A stretch of 54,707 bases of DNA from Beijerinckiaceae bacterium (GCA_947474545.1 CANJJI010000008.1:1-54707), one strand, 5' to 3'; shown: positions 1 through 10,042, counted from the first letter of the stretch. Program-made: numbers and translations. Notes: a model not told the origin generated them from the letters alone.

Positions 1-157
1 GCAAGCGGCGGATGCCGCGCGTCCGCAATCACGGAAAATGGGCCATGCAAGGCCAGAACGGTATGGCGAACGCCCGGAAACAGCGCTATCCGGCAAAATC
101 AGCCCCAAGCTGGCGAATCCCCCGAAGAGTTTTGCAAGAGGCTCCTATGTCTATGGA

Positions 158-319
158 ATGAGCGATACCGCCGCACAGACTTGGATGCCCGGCTGGGTCT
201 GGTTCACACTTTTGGCCGTGGGTTTGCCGCTGCTGTGCTTCCTGCCGACGCATTGGATTTTGTGCCGGTTCTGGCCAGCAGAAGCGGAGCTCCGCCTCGA
301 TCAGCCGCCTAACGCCTGA
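158..319 (+). CDS. Small hypothetical single-span membrane protein
   Basis: A 53-residue reading frame from an ATG at 158. A hydrophobic stretch of about 20 residues around positions 12-33 ([10 protein letters not shown]...) looks like one membrane span, followed by a short charged tail. The frame stays open upstream to an ATG at 38, but the N-terminal part from there is arginine-rich and unlike a protein start, so the later ATG is preferred. It runs convergently to adk and overlaps its 3' end by 19 bases. I recognise no family. It may be a genuine small membrane protein or a chance frame. Confidence 0.35.
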   Translation: MSDTAAQTWMPGWVWFTLLAVGLPLLCFLPTHWILCRFWPAEAELRLDQPPNA

Positions 320-882
320 TCGATGGCTTTTGAGACATCCGCGATCGGCATCATGCCATCGACCTGCTTGAGTGTCCCCTTGCCTGCATAATAGGCCGAA
401 ACAGGCGCCGTCTGAGCGCGGTAGGCGTCAAGCCGTACCTTGAAGGCATCGGGATTATCGTCAGCGCGAACAGTGCCGCCAGCAGCTACCGTTTCCTTTG
501 CACGCTTCTCGATACGCGCCAGTAAAGCCGCCTCATCGACCTTCAACTCGATGATGCCATCGAGTTTGAGCTTCTTTTCGCCGAGCATCTTGTCCAGCGC
601 TTCGGCTTGCGCCACTGTGCGCGGAAAGCCGTCGAGGATGAAGCCCTTTTTCGCGTCAGCCTCATCAAAACGGTCAGCAATAATGCCAACCACGATCTCG
701 TCAGAAACCAGCCCGCCCGCTTCCATCACTGCTTTCGCCTTCAGACCAACGGGCGTACCCGCCTTCACAGCTGCGCGCAGCATATCGCCTGTCGATAATT
801 GCGGAATACCGTGTTTTTCAACCAGACGCGTTGCCTGAGTGCCTTTGCCGGCACCAGGCGGCCCCAAAAGTATGAGCCTCAT
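301..882 (-). CDS. adk: Adenylate kinase
   Basis: Cytosolic enzyme that interconverts ATP + AMP and 2 ADP. It is 193 residues long, the short form. The P-loop [10 protein letters not shown] lies at residues 7-16, the AMP-binding STGDMLR follows near 30, and LDGFPRT sits near 83. The LID region is short and has no cysteine quartet, so this is the zinc-free, short-LID type common in alphaproteobacteria. It starts 12 bases after the secY stop and is the last gene of the spc operon in this window. rpsM, which usually follows in related genomes, is not found in the remaining 300 bases. Confidence 0.97.
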   Translation of the reverse strand: MRLILLGPPGAGKGTQATRLVEKHGIPQLSTGDMLRAAVKAGTPVGLKAKAVMEAGGLVSDEIVVGIIADRFDEADAKKGFILDGFPRTVAQAEALDKMLGEKKLKLDGIIELKVDEAALLARIEKRAKETVAAGGTVRADDNPDAFKVRLDAYRAQTAPVSAYYAGKGTLKQVDGMMPIADVSKAIDQALGG

Positions 883-894
883 AAGTCAAACCCC

Positions 895-2226
895 TCACCG
901 CTTGCGGCCCCTCAATCTCGCCTTCTTGACGAGGCCCTCATATTGTTGCGCCTGCAGATGTCCATGCACCTGCGAGACCGTGTCCATCGTCACACTCACA
1001 ACAATGAGGAGAGATGTACCGCCAAAATAGAACGGCAGAGCCCAATAGGATATTAGGAATTCTGGTAAGAGGCAGATAATCACAAGATAAGCTGCACCCA
1101 GAACAGTGATTTTCATCAGCACTTCGTCGATGAACTGAGCAGTGCGCTCGCCGGGCCTGATACCTGGGATGAATCCTCCGTGCTTTTTCAGATTATCAGC
1201 TGTTTCGGCAGGATTGAACACAATTGCAGTATAGAAAAACGCGAAGAACAGAATCAGAAGCGCATACATCAACATGTACAGTGGCCGGCCATGGCCGAAA
1301 TAGGTGTTGAAAGTCGCCAACCAGCCCGTGCCATCGCCCTGCGAGAAGTTCGCAATCGTGGTCGGCAGCAGCAGCAGCGAGGAAGCGAAAATCGGCGGGA
1401 TGACGCCCGATGTATTCAGCTTTAATGGCAAGAAGGACGATTGCCCTTCATACATCTTGTTGCCCACCTGCCGCTTGGGATAGGTGATCAACAAACGGCG
1501 CTGCGCGCGCTCCATGAACACGATGAAAGCGGTCACGAACAGAGCCATAATGATCACGGCAATGATCAACCCGGTGTTGATCGCGCCCTGACGCCCCAGT
1601 TCCAGTGTCGAGATAATCGCCGAGGGAAAGCCGGCAACGATGCCTGCAAAAATGATCAACGAGGACCCATTCCCGATGCCACGCGACGTGATCTGCTCAC
1701 CCAGCCACATTAGGAACATAGTGCCGCCCATCAGCGACAAAACTGTCGAGATCCGAAAAAACCAGCCGGGATTGCTGACGATGCCCGCCTGCCCTTCAAG
1801 ACCAATGGCAATGCCATAGGCCTGAAAAACGGCCAGGACGACTGTCAGATAACGGGTATACTGGTTGATGACTTTGCGCCCGCTTTCGCCCTCTTTTTTG
1901 AGGGTTTCAAGTGACGGCACGACGGATGTCAGTAGCTGGATGATAATCGAGGCCGAGATATACGGCATAATATTCAATGCGAAGATCGCCATGCGCTGCA
2001 CTGCGCCACCGGCGAAAAGATTGAACAGCTCAAGAACCCCCTGCCCCTTGCCGGTAAAGCTCTGCTCGAATGCCGAGGGGTCGATGCCGGGCAACGGAAT
2101 ATAGGTGCCGAGCCTGTAGATCACGAGCGCCGCCAGCGTGAACCAGATGCGTTTCTTTAGCTCCTCGGACTTGCCGATCGCCGAGAAATTGATTGAAGCT
2201 GCGAGCTGTTCGGCTGCCGATGCCAT
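895..2226 (-). CDS. secY: Preprotein translocase subunit SecY
   Basis: Central channel subunit of the SecYEG translocon in the inner membrane, which moves unfolded preproteins and inserts membrane proteins. At 443 residues it has normal family length. It shows the typical N-terminal segment (KKRIWFTLAALVIYRLGTYIP at about 24-44), a plug region with GGAVQRMAIFALNIMPYI, repeated hydrophobic spans consistent with ten helices, and the conserved cytoplasmic loop GIRPGERTAQFID before span 9. It lies in the spc operon between rplO (127-nt gap) and adk (12-nt gap), so export and ribosome production are co-expressed. Its partner SecE is encoded at 35.5 kb in this window. Confidence 0.98.
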   Translation of the reverse strand: MASAAEQLAASINFSAIGKSEELKKRIWFTLAALVIYRLGTYIPLPGIDPSAFEQSFTGKGQGVLELFNLFAGGAVQRMAIFALNIMPYISASIIIQLLTSVVPSLETLKKEGESGRKVINQYTRYLTVVLAVFQAYGIAIGLEGQAGIVSNPGWFFRISTVLSLMGGTMFLMWLGEQITSRGIGNGSSLIIFAGIVAGFPSAIISTLELGRQGAINTGLIIAVIIMALFVTAFIVFMERAQRRLLITYPKRQVGNKMYEGQSSFLPLKLNTSGVIPPIFASSLLLLPTTIANFSQGDGTGWLATFNTYFGHGRPLYMLMYALLILFFAFFYTAIVFNPAETADNLKKHGGFIPGIRPGERTAQFIDEVLMKITVLGAAYLVIICLLPEFLISYWALPFYFGGTSLLIVVSVTMDTVSQVHGHLQAQQYEGLVKKARLRGRKR

Positions 2227-2353
2227 GTCATGCTCCGATGGGCGCGCGGCCCGGGCTATGCGTCAAGAAGAAACGGGGCACAAGGTATGACCCTCGCACC
2301 CCGCCTGATCCATATGGAACTTCCGGGGGATTTTGTCATCCCTCAGAAAATTA

Positions 2354-2833
2354 TCAGGCGTCAGCCGCGGCGGCTTCACCCAGCAGTTTCACCGAACCGC
2401 CAGCCTTTTCGATAGCTGCCTGAGCAGATTTCGAGGCGCCTGCCACTTCGAAAGCAAGTTTAGCCTTGAGTTCGCCTGCGCCAAGAATGCGTACGCCGTC
2501 GCGCGCCTTGGTGCAGATACCCGCAGCCATCAATGATTCGATATTGACCGTTGCGCCTGCAGCCAGCTTGCCCGCGTCGACAGCTTCCTGAATCCGGCCA
2601 AGGTTCACTTCGTTGTAAACCATCGGGTTGAGAGCGTTAAAGCCACGCTTGGGCAGGCGGCGATGCAACGGCATCTGGCCGCCTTCAAAACCATTGATGC
2701 GAACGCCCGAACGCGCTGTCTGGCCTTTGCCACCACGTCCCGATGTCTTGCCCGAGCCCGAACCGATGCCGCGTCCCAAACGGGTGCGGCTCTTGGAGGA
2801 GCCATCATTGTCCCTGATGTCGTTCAGTTTCAT
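2354..2833 (-). CDS. rplO: 50S ribosomal protein L15
   Basis: Large-subunit protein that helps assemble 23S rRNA domains. It is 159 residues from the ATG at 2833 (MKLNDIRDN), the conserved family start. A longer frame upstream would overlap rpmD and is not used. The N-terminal half carries the basic glycine-rich segment with [19 protein letters not shown] and the [17 protein letters not shown] motif, both diagnostic. It follows rpmD by 10 bases and precedes secY after a 127-nt gap, the usual spc order. Confidence 0.97.
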   Translation of the reverse strand: MKLNDIRDNDGSSKSRTRLGRGIGSGSGKTSGRGGKGQTARSGVRINGFEGGQMPLHRRLPKRGFNALNPMVYNEVNLGRIQEAVDAGKLAAGATVNIESLMAAGICTKARDGVRILGAGELKAKLAFEVAGASKSAQAAIEKAGGSVKLLGEAAAADA

Positions 2834-2843
2834 GGCGCGATCC

Positions 2844-3041
2844 TCACTTCGTCTCAATGACGCGCACAAGATGCGCAACGCGTGCAATCATCCCGCGCAC
2901 AGCCGGGGTATCCTCAAGCGAGGACTGGCGGCCGATCTTGTTCAGACGCAGACCTATCAAAGTCTGGCGCTGGCTGGCCTCACGGCCAATCGCGCTGCCG
3001 GTCTGCTGGAGCGTGATTGTCTTCTTCGCTGGTTCTGACAT
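2844..3041 (-). CDS. rpmD: 50S ribosomal protein L30
   Basis: Small large-subunit protein of 65 residues. The start is the ATG at 3041 ([11 protein letters not shown]) rather than an upstream alternative that would run into rpsE. The diagnostic L30 stretch is present: TGSAIGR near 15, then [21 protein letters not shown] with the tail VAHLVRVIE. It lies 13 bases after rpsE and 10 bases before rplO. Confidence 0.96.
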   Translation of the reverse strand: MSEPAKKTITLQQTGSAIGREASQRQTLIGLRLNKIGRQSSLEDTPAVRGMIARVAHLVRVIETK

Positions 3042-3054
3042 GGTCCGTCTCCCC

Positions 3055-3633
3055 TCACGAATCCGACGCTTCGGCTTCACCGCCAACGCGGCGAGCCTGA
3101 AGAACAGAAACTTTCACACCACGGCGCGCAGCCACAGTGCGCGGCGAGTCTTCGGCCTTGAGCGCATCGAACGTCGCGCGAACCATGTTGTAGGGGTTTG
3201 AAGACCCCTGCGACTTGGCGACAACATCATGCATACCCAGCGTTTCGAACACGGCGCGCATAGGACCGCCGGCAATGATTCCAGTACCCGCAGGCGCCGC
3301 CCGCAGAATGACGCGCCCGGCGCCATGGCGCCCAATCACGTCATGATGCAGAGTACGGCCTTCGCGCAACGGCACCCGGATCAGACCGCGCTTGGCGGCC
3401 TCTGTAGCCTTGCGGATAGCTTCAGGAACTTCGCGCGCCTTGCCATGGCCAAAACCGACCCGGCCACGCTGATCGCCAACCACCACTAGAGCTGCAAAGC
3501 CGAAGCGGCGTCCGCCCTTCACGACCTTGGCCACCCGGTTAATGTGGACGAGACGGTCCACGAATTCGCTGTCGCGCTCTTCGCCCCGGTCGCGTCCGCG
3601 GCCACCGCCGCCGCCTTCACCTTCACGTGCCAT
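3055..3633 (-). CDS. rpsE: 30S ribosomal protein S5
   Basis: Small-subunit protein near the mRNA entry channel, involved in decoding accuracy and helicase activity. It is 192 residues, longer than the E. coli protein because of a glycine- and arginine-rich N-terminal extension of about 20 residues ([18 protein letters not shown]). The double-stranded-RNA-binding fold follows ([20 protein letters not shown]), then the second domain with [17 protein letters not shown]3 in the same cluster has a similar glycine/arginine tail. It sits between rplR and rpmD. Confidence 0.97.
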   Translation of the reverse strand: MAREGEGGGGGRGRDRGEERDSEFVDRLVHINRVAKVVKGGRRFGFAALVVVGDQRGRVGFGHGKAREVPEAIRKATEAAKRGLIRVPLREGRTLHHDVIGRHGAGRVILRAAPAGTGIIAGGPMRAVFETLGMHDVVAKSQGSSNPYNMVRATFDALKAEDSPRTVAARRGVKVSVLQARRVGGEAEASDS

Positions 3634-3720
3634 ATTTCTCTTCCGTCACTTGCGCGGATGCGCCTTTCCGGCAACACCGCTCGCTTCGTTGCGCCGCCTC
3701 ATAGCAGAGGCGGACGTATT

Positions 3721-4086
3721 TTAGAAATTCAGACCACCCTCACGAGCGCCATCGGCCAGAGCCTTGACGCGGCCGTGATACATATAGGGGCCACGGTCGA
3801 ATACGACGTCCTTAACGCCAGCCGCCACTGCCCGCTCGGCAAGCAGTTTGCCGATGATGCGGGCGGCTTCGACATTGGCGCCGCTTTTGAGCGCCGAACG
3901 CTGATCCTTTTCGAGCGAAGAAGCCGCGACCAGAGTCGTACCCTTCACATCGTCGATGATCTGCGCATAGATCTGCATCGAGGAACGATGCACAGAAAGC
4001 CGCGGCTTGCCGTAAGCGCGTGCACGGATTGACCGGCGAACGCGGGCCTTGCGGCGCAGGGCAGTATCGTTGTTGTTGCTTGCCAT
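3721..4086 (-). CDS. rplR: 50S ribosomal protein L18
   Basis: 5S rRNA-binding large-subunit protein of 121 residues from the ATG at 4086 ([18 protein letters not shown]). An upstream in-frame start would overlap rplF and is rejected. Family motifs present are [19 protein letters not shown] in the basic N-terminal part, YAQIIDD, and the C-terminal block [19 protein letters not shown](GAREGGLNF). It follows rplF by 10 bases. The following 87-nt gap before rpsE is the longest in this part of the spc operon. Confidence 0.97.
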   Translation of the reverse strand: MASNNNDTALRRKARVRRSIRARAYGKPRLSVHRSSMQIYAQIIDDVKGTTLVAASSLEKDQRSALKSGANVEAARIIGKLLAERAVAAGVKDVVFDRGPYMYHGRVKALADGAREGGLNF

Positions 4087-4096
4087 GTGCCCGTTC

Positions 4097-4630
4097 CTAC
4101 TTCTTCTTGCCTTCCTTGCGGAAGATGAATTCGCCCTCATACCTCACACCCTTGCCCTTGTAGGGCTCAGGCGGACGATAGGCACGGATTTCAGCGGCTA
4201 TCTGGCCAACCTCGCGGCGGTCAGACCCGGCAATGACTATTTCCGTCGGCTTGGGCGTCGTGATAGCGATGCCAGCCGGGATCGGATAAGTCACATCATG
4301 GCTGTAGCCCAACGAGAGCTGCAGGTTCTTTCCTGCGACAGCGGCCTTGTAACCGACGCCGGTAATTTCAAGCTTGCGCTCGAATCCCTTGCTGACACCA
4401 GTCACCAGATTGTTGATCATCGCACGTGACATGCCCCACATGGCGCGGGCGCGCTTGGTTTCAAAGCGCGGATCGACCTTGATCATACCGCCATCCAGAG
4501 AGACAGCGACATCATCGGGAACATCGAATTTCAGTTCGCCCTTGGCGCCCTTCACAGAGACGTGCTGACCGTCAACCTTTGCGGTGACGCCGGCGGGAAC
4601 GGGGACTGGTTTCTTACCTACACGAGACAT
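4097..4630 (-). CDS. rplF: 50S ribosomal protein L6
   Basis: Large-subunit protein near the factor-binding site, 177 residues, normal length. It begins [15 protein letters not shown] and ends with the conserved [20 protein letters not shown] block. The two related halves of the L6 fold can be followed, with the second carrying [22 protein letters not shown]. It lies between rpsH (15 nt) and rplR (10 nt), the usual spc order. Confidence 0.98.
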   Translation of the reverse strand: MSRVGKKPVPVPAGVTAKVDGQHVSVKGAKGELKFDVPDDVAVSLDGGMIKVDPRFETKRARAMWGMSRAMINNLVTGVSKGFERKLEITGVGYKAAVAGKNLQLSLGYSHDVTYPIPAGIAITTPKPTEIVIAGSDRREVGQIAAEIRAYRPPEPYKGKGVRYEGEFIFRKEGKKK

Positions 4631-4645
4631 GGACCATCCTCCGGA

Positions 4646-5041
4646 TCAGAAGACCCGGCAGAGCACTTCACCACCGACATTCTGCTCGCGAGCAGAATGA
4701 TCGGCCATGACGCCCTTGGGGGTTGAAACAATGGTGATACCGAGGCCATTAGCGACGCGCGGCATGGCGTCGACCGCCGAATACACACGGCGGCCAGGCT
4801 TCGAAACACGCTGGATTTCGCGGATGACAGGTTCACCCTCAAAATATTTCAGCTCGATTTCAAATTCCATACGGCCGTTGCCGAATTCGGCAGTGGAATA
4901 GCCGCGGATATAGCCTTCGTCCTTCAGAACATCCAGCACATGGGCGCGCAAACGCGAACCAGGAGTCGAAACCTTCGACTTGCGGCGCATCTGGGCGTTA
5001 CGGATACGGGTGAGCATATCACCAAGCGGATCGTTCATCAT
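4646..5041 (-). CDS. rpsH: 30S ribosomal protein S8
   Basis: 16S rRNA-binding small-subunit protein and, in studied bacteria, the translational repressor of the spc operon. It has about 131 residues, with [16 protein letters not shown] at the start and the C-terminal signature [21 protein letters not shown]. Two adjacent ATGs exist at 5041 and 5038. A GGAGG Shine-Dalgarno lies 6 or 9 bases upstream of them, so either could be used. rpsN ends 12 bases before it and rplF follows. Confidence 0.98.
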   Translation of the reverse strand: MMNDPLGDMLTRIRNAQMRRKSKVSTPGSRLRAHVLDVLKDEGYIRGYSTAEFGNGRMEFEIELKYFEGEPVIREIQRVSKPGRRVYSAVDAMPRVANGLGITIVSTPKGVMADHSAREQNVGGEVLCRVF

Positions 5042-5053
5042 AGTCCGCCTCCC

Positions 5054-5359
5054 TTACCAGCTTGACTTGACAAGGCCCGGAACCAAGCCACGCGAACCAA
5101 GTTCACGCAACGCGATGCGGGACATTTTCATCTTGCGATAGAACGCACGGGGACGGCCAGTGATCTCGCAACGATTGCGGATGCGCGTGGCAGAACCATT
5201 GCGCGGCAATTGTGCCAGTTTCACGGTCGCTTCAAAACGCTCTTCGGTCGACAGCGTCTTGTCCATAGCGATCTTCTTCAAGCGGCTGCGAGGGCCAGAG
5301 AATTTCTTCACTGTCTTGCGGCGCTTTTCATTATTCTCTACCGAGCTCTTTTTAGCCAT
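5054..5359 (-). CDS. rpsN: 30S ribosomal protein S14 (zinc-independent type)
   Basis: Small-subunit protein of the 30S head, 101 residues. It is the long form without the CXXC pairs of the zinc-binding paralogue; a single cysteine is seen, in [11 protein letters not shown]. The C-terminal signature [20 protein letters not shown] is intact. It lies between rplE (39-nt gap) and rpsH (12-nt gap). Confidence 0.97.
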   Translation of the reverse strand: MAKKSSVENNEKRRKTVKKFSGPRSRLKKIAMDKTLSTEERFEATVKLAQLPRNGSATRIRNRCEITGRPRAFYRKMKMSRIALRELGSRGLVPGLVKSSW

Positions 5360-5398
5360 GAGCCTCTACCTCTGGTTTCCGCGTCTGAGGCGGATGCC

Positions 5399-6070
5399 TC
5401 ACTGCCGGAACGGGAAGTTAAACGCACGCAGGAGAGCGCGCGCCTCGTCGTCGGTTTTCGCCGTCGTACAAACGATGACGTCCATGCCGATGATCGATTC
5501 TGTTTTGTCGTAATCGATTTCAGGGAACACGATGTGCTCCTTGATGCCGAGCGCGAAATTACCGCGACCGTCGAACGACTTGGGATTGAGACCGCGGAAA
5601 TCTCGAACGCGCGGCAGCGCGACCGTGATCAGACGATCCAGAAATTCATACATACGCGCCTGGCGAAGTGTGACCTTCGCGCCAATCGGCATGTTCTCAC
5701 GTACCTTGAAGGTCGAAATGGCCTTCCGGGCACGCGTCACAATCGGCTTCTGGCCGGCAATAAGCGCCAGTTCAGCGGCCGCATTCGTAACCTTCTTCGT
5801 GTCGTTGACGGCTTCGCCCACACCCATGTTCAGCACGATCTTTTCGATACGCGGAACCTGCAAGGCATTTTTGTAGCCGAATTCCTGCACCAGAGCGGGG
5901 CGTATCACCTCCTCATAGTGCTTCTTCATACGCGGCAAATAGCCTTCGGGAAGACCAGCAACCTTGCCAGCCGCACCGACATCTACGCTACCGCGTTTGC
6001 CCTTGACCTTCGGTTCGGTCTTGACCTTGGCCGAATCCTTTGGCGGCAGCTCTTTCTTTGCATCAGCCAT
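5399..6070 (-). CDS. rplE: 50S ribosomal protein L5 with lysine-rich N-terminal extension
   Basis: 5S rRNA-binding large-subunit protein at the central protuberance. The normal core begins around residue 47 ([20 protein letters not shown]) and runs through [13 protein letters not shown] and [13 protein letters not shown]. At 223 residues it is about 40 longer than the usual 180-185. The extra N-terminal part is rich in Lys, Glu and Pro. The start at 6070 overlaps the rplX stop by 8 bases and has a GGAG motif 9 bases upstream, which supports the long form and translational coupling. A later start would leave an untranslated gap of more than 100 bases. Confidence 0.95.
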   Translation of the reverse strand: MADAKKELPPKDSAKVKTEPKVKGKRGSVDVGAAGKVAGLPEGYLPRMKKHYEEVIRPALVQEFGYKNALQVPRIEKIVLNMGVGEAVNDTKKVTNAAAELALIAGQKPIVTRARKAISTFKVRENMPIGAKVTLRQARMYEFLDRLITVALPRVRDFRGLNPKSFDGRGNFALGIKEHIVFPEIDYDKTESIIGMDVIVCTTAKTDDEARALLRAFNFPFRQ

Positions 6071-6380
6071 CGATCAAGTCTCCGGAACGCTTGGCGAAGC
6101 GGACTTTGCGTCCGTCATCGAGTGTCTTGAATCCAACCCGGGTCGGCTTGCCATCCTTGGGATCGGCAACCGCCAGGTTTGACAGCTGGATCGGCATTTC
6201 CTTGGAAATGATGCCGCCCTCTGTCTGCTGGGTGGCGCGGGTGTGGCGCTTGACCATGTTGATGCCACGCACCAGCGCGCGATCTTCAACCGGCCGCACC
6301 TCGACCACTTCGCCCGAACGGCCCTTGTCACGGCCGGCGAGCACGATCACGCGATCGCCCTTTTTGATTTTCGCAGCCAT
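6063..6380 (-). CDS. rplX: 50S ribosomal protein L24
   Basis: Assembly-initiating large-subunit protein with a KOW fold, 105 residues. It starts [20 protein letters not shown], where the KOW motif lies, and carries [19 protein letters not shown]. The ATG at 6380 shares its A with the rplN stop (TGATG), a coupling arrangement. A GTG one codon upstream is an alternative. Its 3' end overlaps rplE by 8 bases. Confidence 0.96.
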   Translation of the reverse strand: MAAKIKKGDRVIVLAGRDKGRSGEVVEVRPVEDRALVRGINMVKRHTRATQQTEGGIISKEMPIQLSNLAVADPKDGKPTRVGFKTLDDGRKVRFAKRSGDLIDG

Positions 6381-6748
6381 CACAGCACCTCCGGCGCCAG
6401 CGAGATGATTTTCATGTGGTTCCGGGCGCGCAACTCACGAGGCACTGGTCCGAAAATACGAGTTCCGATCGGCTCGGACTGATTGTTGATCAGCACCGCA
6501 GCATTGGAGTCAAAACGGATCACCGAACCGTCAGCGCGCTTGATATCCTTGGCAGTGCGGACGACCACGGCCTTCATCACATCGCCCTTTTTCACGCGAC
6601 CGCGTGGAATGGCTTCCTTGATGGACACGACAATAATGTCGCCGACACCGGCATAACGGCGCTTGGAACCTCCAATCACCTTAATGCACATGACACGGCG
6701 GGCGCCGGAATTGTCCGCCACGTCGAGATTGGTTTGCATCTGTATCAT
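6380..6748 (-). CDS. rplN: 50S ribosomal protein L14
   Basis: Large-subunit interface protein, 122 residues, exactly the family length. It begins [20 protein letters not shown] and contains the L14 signature [17 protein letters not shown] and the C-terminal [11 protein letters not shown]...[11 protein letters not shown]. It starts the rplN-rplX-rplE coupled run and is separated from rpsQ by 97 bases, a position where S8-type control sites occur in other bacteria. I did not recognise such a site here. Confidence 0.98.
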   Translation of the reverse strand: MIQMQTNLDVADNSGARRVMCIKVIGGSKRRYAGVGDIIVVSIKEAIPRGRVKKGDVMKAVVVRTAKDIKRADGSVIRFDSNAAVLINNQSEPIGTRIFGPVPRELRARNHMKIISLAPEVL

Positions 6749-6845
6749 GACTTCAGTCTTTCATTTCAGATCGGTTTCCAGCGCGGGAAGACCCCGGTAC
6801 TGGACTTCGCCTGAAGGGAACATAAATTCCCTTGGTTCACTTATC

Positions 6846-7091
6846 TCACGGCTGGGGCGGCGTCTCGCCGACAACGATCCAGCGTTTCAACTTGGACAGC
6901 GGCCTCGTCTCCTCAATGGAAACAATGTCACCAACCTTGCAGGCTTCCTTCTCATCATGCGCATGATAGTTCTTGGAACGGCGCACGGTCTTCTTCAGAA
7001 GCGGATGTGTAAAACGCCGCTCGACTTTCACAACGATTGTCTTGTTCTGCTTGTCGCTGACGACAACGCCTTGCAGGATGCGTTTAGGCAT
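6846..7091 (-). CDS. rpsQ: 30S ribosomal protein S17
   Basis: 16S rRNA-binding OB-fold protein, 81 residues. It begins [21 protein letters not shown] and carries the family signature with [19 protein letters not shown] and [18 protein letters not shown]. It lies 12 bases after rpmC in the conserved rplP-rpmC-rpsQ order. Confidence 0.97.
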   Translation of the reverse strand: MPKRILQGVVVSDKQNKTIVVKVERRFTHPLLKKTVRRSKNYHAHDEKEACKVGDIVSIEETRPLSKLKRWIVVGETPPQP

Positions 7092-7103
7092 AATCGAGGA
7101 CCC

Positions 7104-7316
7104 TTACTTGTTCGCCGAGGCGCGTTTCAGAGACGCCAAGGTCTTGGCGCGCGCGATGTCGCGGCGCACGACGCGCACGCGTGATGTGTTTTCCAATTGG
7201 CCGGTAGCCTTCTGGAAGCGCAGATTGAACTGCTCCTTGCGCAGCTTGAGAACTTCTTCTTCAAGCTGATCTTCAGTCAGGGCGCTGAGGTCGGAGACGC
7301 GTTGTTTCGATTTCAT
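7104..7316 (-). CDS. rpmC: 50S ribosomal protein L29
   Basis: Large-subunit protein at the peptide exit, which forms the docking platform for SRP and trigger factor together with L23. It has 70 residues from the ATG at 7316 ([14 protein letters not shown]). An upstream start that overlaps rplP is rejected. The two-helix signature [23 protein letters not shown] followed by [12 protein letters not shown] is clear. Confidence 0.96.
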   Translation of the reverse strand: MKSKQRVSDLSALTEDQLEEEVLKLRKEQFNLRFQKATGQLENTSRVRVVRRDIARAKTLASLKRASANK

Positions 7317-7326
7317 CGTTCTGTCC

Positions 7327-7740
7327 TTACTCGGCAATACGTTCGATGAAGCGCGTCTTGATCGGCAGCTTCGCAGCCGCCAATGTCAGCGCTTCCTTGG
7401 CGACCTGAACCGGCACGCCATCGAGCTCGAACATGATGCGGCCAGGGGCGACACGAACGCACCAGAATTCCGGCGAGCCCTTGCCTTTGCCCATGCGGAC
7501 TTCGACAGGCTTTTTGGAAACCGGAACGTCCGGGAATATCCGGATCCACACACGGCCAGCGCGCTTCATGTGACGGGTCATCGCACGGCGAGCCGCCTCG
7601 ATCTGACGGGCGGTGATGCGCTCTGGCTCCATCGCCTTCAGGCCGAACTGACCGAAGTTCAGCTCGAAACCGCCCTTTGATACGCCACGGATGCGGCCCT
7701 TGAAGGCCTTCCGGAATTTTGTACGTTTAGGTGACAGCAT
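7327..7740 (-). CDS. rplP: 50S ribosomal protein L16
   Basis: Large-subunit protein next to the A site and peptidyl-transferase centre, 137 residues. It starts [17 protein letters not shown] and has both family signatures, around [20 protein letters not shown] and [16 protein letters not shown]. It lies 37 bases after rpsC and 10 before rpmC. Confidence 0.98.
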   Translation of the reverse strand: MLSPKRTKFRKAFKGRIRGVSKGGFELNFGQFGLKAMEPERITARQIEAARRAMTRHMKRAGRVWIRIFPDVPVSKKPVEVRMGKGKGSPEFWCVRVAPGRIMFELDGVPVQVAKEALTLAAAKLPIKTRFIERIAE

Positions 7741-7777
7741 GGTCTTGCTCTCAAATCTTTCTTAGCGCTGCAGCCGT

Positions 7778-8524
7778 TCAGGCCGCGTCGCGGTTATCAC
7801 GTTCACGGTCACGGCGGCCACCGCCCCCGCGGCGTTCACCGCCACCACCGGAATTGTCGGATTCAGCAGCCCGCTTCTCCTGGGCCATGGGATCATGTTC
7901 AAGGATTTCTCCCTTGAAGATCCAGACCTTGATACCACAGGTACCGTAGGCTGTGTGCGCTGTTGCAACACCATAGTCAACGTCGGCGCGCAGCGTATGC
8001 AATGGCACGCGTCCCTCGCGATACCATTCAAGGCGCGCAATTTCCGCACCGCCAAGACGGCCCGAACAGTTGATACGGATACCGAGCGCACCCAGGCGGA
8101 TAGCCGACTGCACAGCACGCTTCATCGCGCGGCGGAAGGCGACACGGCGCTCGAGCTGTTGCGCGATGGAATCGGCAACCAGTGTCGAGTCGATTTCCGG
8201 CTTGCGCACTTCGACGATGTTGATCACAACTTCGGATTCCGTCAGAGCCGCAACAAGCTTGCGGATCTTGTCGATATCAGCGCCCTTCTTGCCAATCACC
8301 ACGCCAGGACGCGCCGAATGCACAGTCACGCGGCACTTCTTGTGCGGACGCTCGATGATGATCTTCGATACAGCCGCCTGCTTCAGCGCCTTCATCAGCG
8401 CAGCGCGAATGGCGATGTCTTCGTGCAGCAGTTTGCCGTACTCACCCTTGCGAGCGAACCAGCGTGAGTCCCACGTCCGGTTGATGCCGAGGCGAAGACC
8501 GATTGGATTGACTTTCTGACCCAT
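7778..8524 (-). CDS. rpsC: 30S ribosomal protein S3 with Gly/Arg-rich tail
   Basis: Small-subunit protein at the mRNA entry channel with helicase function. It has 248 residues from the ATG at 8524 ([16 protein letters not shown]). The KH domain includes [16 protein letters not shown]. The C-terminal domain holds [18 protein letters not shown] and [13 protein letters not shown]. It ends in a glycine/arginine-rich tail of about 25 residues ([18 protein letters not shown]), similar in composition to the N-terminus of S5, its neighbour on the ribosome. It lies 10 bases after rplV. Confidence 0.98.
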   Translation of the reverse strand: MGQKVNPIGLRLGINRTWDSRWFARKGEYGKLLHEDIAIRAALMKALKQAAVSKIIIERPHKKCRVTVHSARPGVVIGKKGADIDKIRKLVAALTESEVVINIVEVRKPEIDSTLVADSIAQQLERRVAFRRAMKRAVQSAIRLGALGIRINCSGRLGGAEIARLEWYREGRVPLHTLRADVDYGVATAHTAYGTCGIKVWIFKGEILEHDPMAQEKRAAESDNSGGGGERRGGGGRRDRERDNRDAA

Positions 8525-8534
8525 CGTTAACTCC

Positions 8535-8918
8535 TCAGGCCCCGGCCTGCTCAACTTCGCGCACAACGATCGTCAGATGTGCGAATGGTTTTTCAACACG
8601 GCCAGCACGGCCACGGGCGCGAGCATGAAATCGGCGCATAACCAGACCGCGGCCCACATGCGCCTGTGCAACGACGAGATCGTCAACATCCAGCGAGTGA
8701 TTGTTTTCCGCATTGGCGATGGCACTCTCGAGCGTTTTCTTCACCGCAAGAGCGATGCGCTTGCGCGAGAATTCCAGATCGGCCAGAGCAGTCTCAACTT
8801 TCTTGCCGCGAATGAGCTGAGCAAGCAGATTGAGCTTTTGCGGGCTGATACGCAGATTGCGGGCGACAGCCTTGGCTTCGTTATCAGGCAGATCGCGTGG
8901 AGCTTTGGGTTTCGACAT
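8535..8918 (-). CDS. rplV: 50S ribosomal protein L22
   Basis: Large-subunit protein lining the nascent-peptide tunnel, 127 residues from the ATG at 8918 ([17 protein letters not shown]). A longer frame upstream would overlap rpsS and is not used. Family features are [20 protein letters not shown] and the C-terminal tunnel hairpin [20 protein letters not shown]. The start lies one base after the rpsS stop, implying coupled translation. Confidence 0.97.
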   Translation of the reverse strand: MSKPKAPRDLPDNEAKAVARNLRISPQKLNLLAQLIRGKKVETALADLEFSRKRIALAVKKTLESAIANAENNHSLDVDDLVVAQAHVGRGLVMRRFHARARGRAGRVEKPFAHLTIVVREVEQAGA

Positions 8919-8919
8919 A

Positions 8920-9198
8920 TCAGCCTCTCTTGGCTTTCTTGTCGGCAGCATGGCCCGGGAATGTCCGCGTAGGCGAAAATTCACCGAACTTGTGGCCGAT
9001 CATGTCTTCGGTCACGGCCACAGGAATATGCTTGTGACCGTTGTAAACGCCGAACGTCAGGCCGACGAACTGCGGCAATATCGTAGAACGGCGGCTCCAG
9101 ATCTTGATGACGTCGTTGCGGCCGGTAGCGCGCGCAGCATCTGCCTTCTTGAGCATGTAGCCGTCGACGAACGGGCCTTTCCAGATTGAACGGGTCAT
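8920..9198 (-). CDS. rpsS: 30S ribosomal protein S19
   Basis: Small-subunit head protein, 92 residues. It starts [16 protein letters not shown] and has the conserved [19 protein letters not shown] and [20 protein letters not shown]. It lies 4 bases after rplB and 1 base before rplV, within the S10 operon. Confidence 0.98.
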   Translation of the reverse strand: MTRSIWKGPFVDGYMLKKADAARATGRNDVIKIWSRRSTILPQFVGLTFGVYNGHKHIPVAVTEDMIGHKFGEFSPTRTFPGHAADKKAKRG

Positions 9199-9202
9199 CG
9201 GC

Positions 9203-10042
9203 TCAGCCCTTCTTCTTCGCCTTGTGACGCGAGGTCACAATGAACTTGGTGGTCGACTTGTTGGAACGGGTCTTCTTGCCTTTGGTCGGCTTACCCCAAG
9301 GCGTCACAGGATGACGGCCACCAGAGGTGCGGCCTTCACCACCGCCGTGAGGATGGTCGACCGGGTTCATGACGACGCCACGGTTATGGGGACGGCGACC
9401 GAGCCACCGCTGGCGGCCAGCCTTACCGATCGAGATATTCATGTGATCAGGATTGGATACGGCGCCGATCGTGCCAAAGCACTGGCCGTGAATCAGGCGC
9501 TGTTCACCCGAGTTCAGTCGAACCGTAACCCACCCCTGATCGCGACCCACGATCTGAGCATAATTACCTGCTGAGCGGGCAATCGCGCCGCCCTTGCCGA
9601 TTTTCATTTCCACGTTATGCACGATGGTGCCGACAGGAATATTGGCAAGCGGCATCGCGTTGCCGGGCTTGATGTCAACCTGGTTACCCGAGATGACTTC
9701 ATCGCCAACCGACAACCGCTGCGGAGCAATGATGTAGGACTGCTCGCCATCCGCATATTTGATCAGCGCAATAAAGGCTGTCCGGTTCGGATCGTATTCT
9801 AGCCGTTCAACTTTCGCAGCGACATCCAGCTTGCGGCGCTTGAAGTCGATGATGCGATAGCTGCGCTTGTGACCGCCGCCACGAAAACGCACCGTAATGC
9901 GGCCCGTGTTATTGCGTCCGCCGTTGGACGACTTGCCTTCGGTCAAAGCCTTGAGCGGCTTGCCCTTCCACAGCTCCGAGCGGTCGACGATGACCAGCTG
10001 GCGCAGCGACGGCGTGATCGGCTTGAAATGTTTCAGTGCCAT
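9203..10042 (-). CDS. rplB: 50S ribosomal protein L2
   Basis: Core large-subunit protein needed for subunit joining and peptidyl transfer, 279 residues. The N-terminal OB-fold part carries [18 protein letters not shown]. The C-terminal signature [16 protein letters not shown] contains the conserved histidine near residue 230. It lies between rplW (22 nt) and rpsS (4 nt). Confidence 0.98.
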   Translation of the reverse strand: MALKHFKPITPSLRQLVIVDRSELWKGKPLKALTEGKSSNGGRNNTGRITVRFRGGGHKRSYRIIDFKRRKLDVAAKVERLEYDPNRTAFIALIKYADGEQSYIIAPQRLSVGDEVISGNQVDIKPGNAMPLANIPVGTIVHNVEMKIGKGGAIARSAGNYAQIVGRDQGWVTVRLNSGEQRLIHGQCFGTIGAVSNPDHMNISIGKAGRQRWLGRRPHNRGVVMNPVDHPHGGGEGRTSGGRHPVTPWGKPTKGKKTRSNKSTTKFIVTSRHKAKKKG

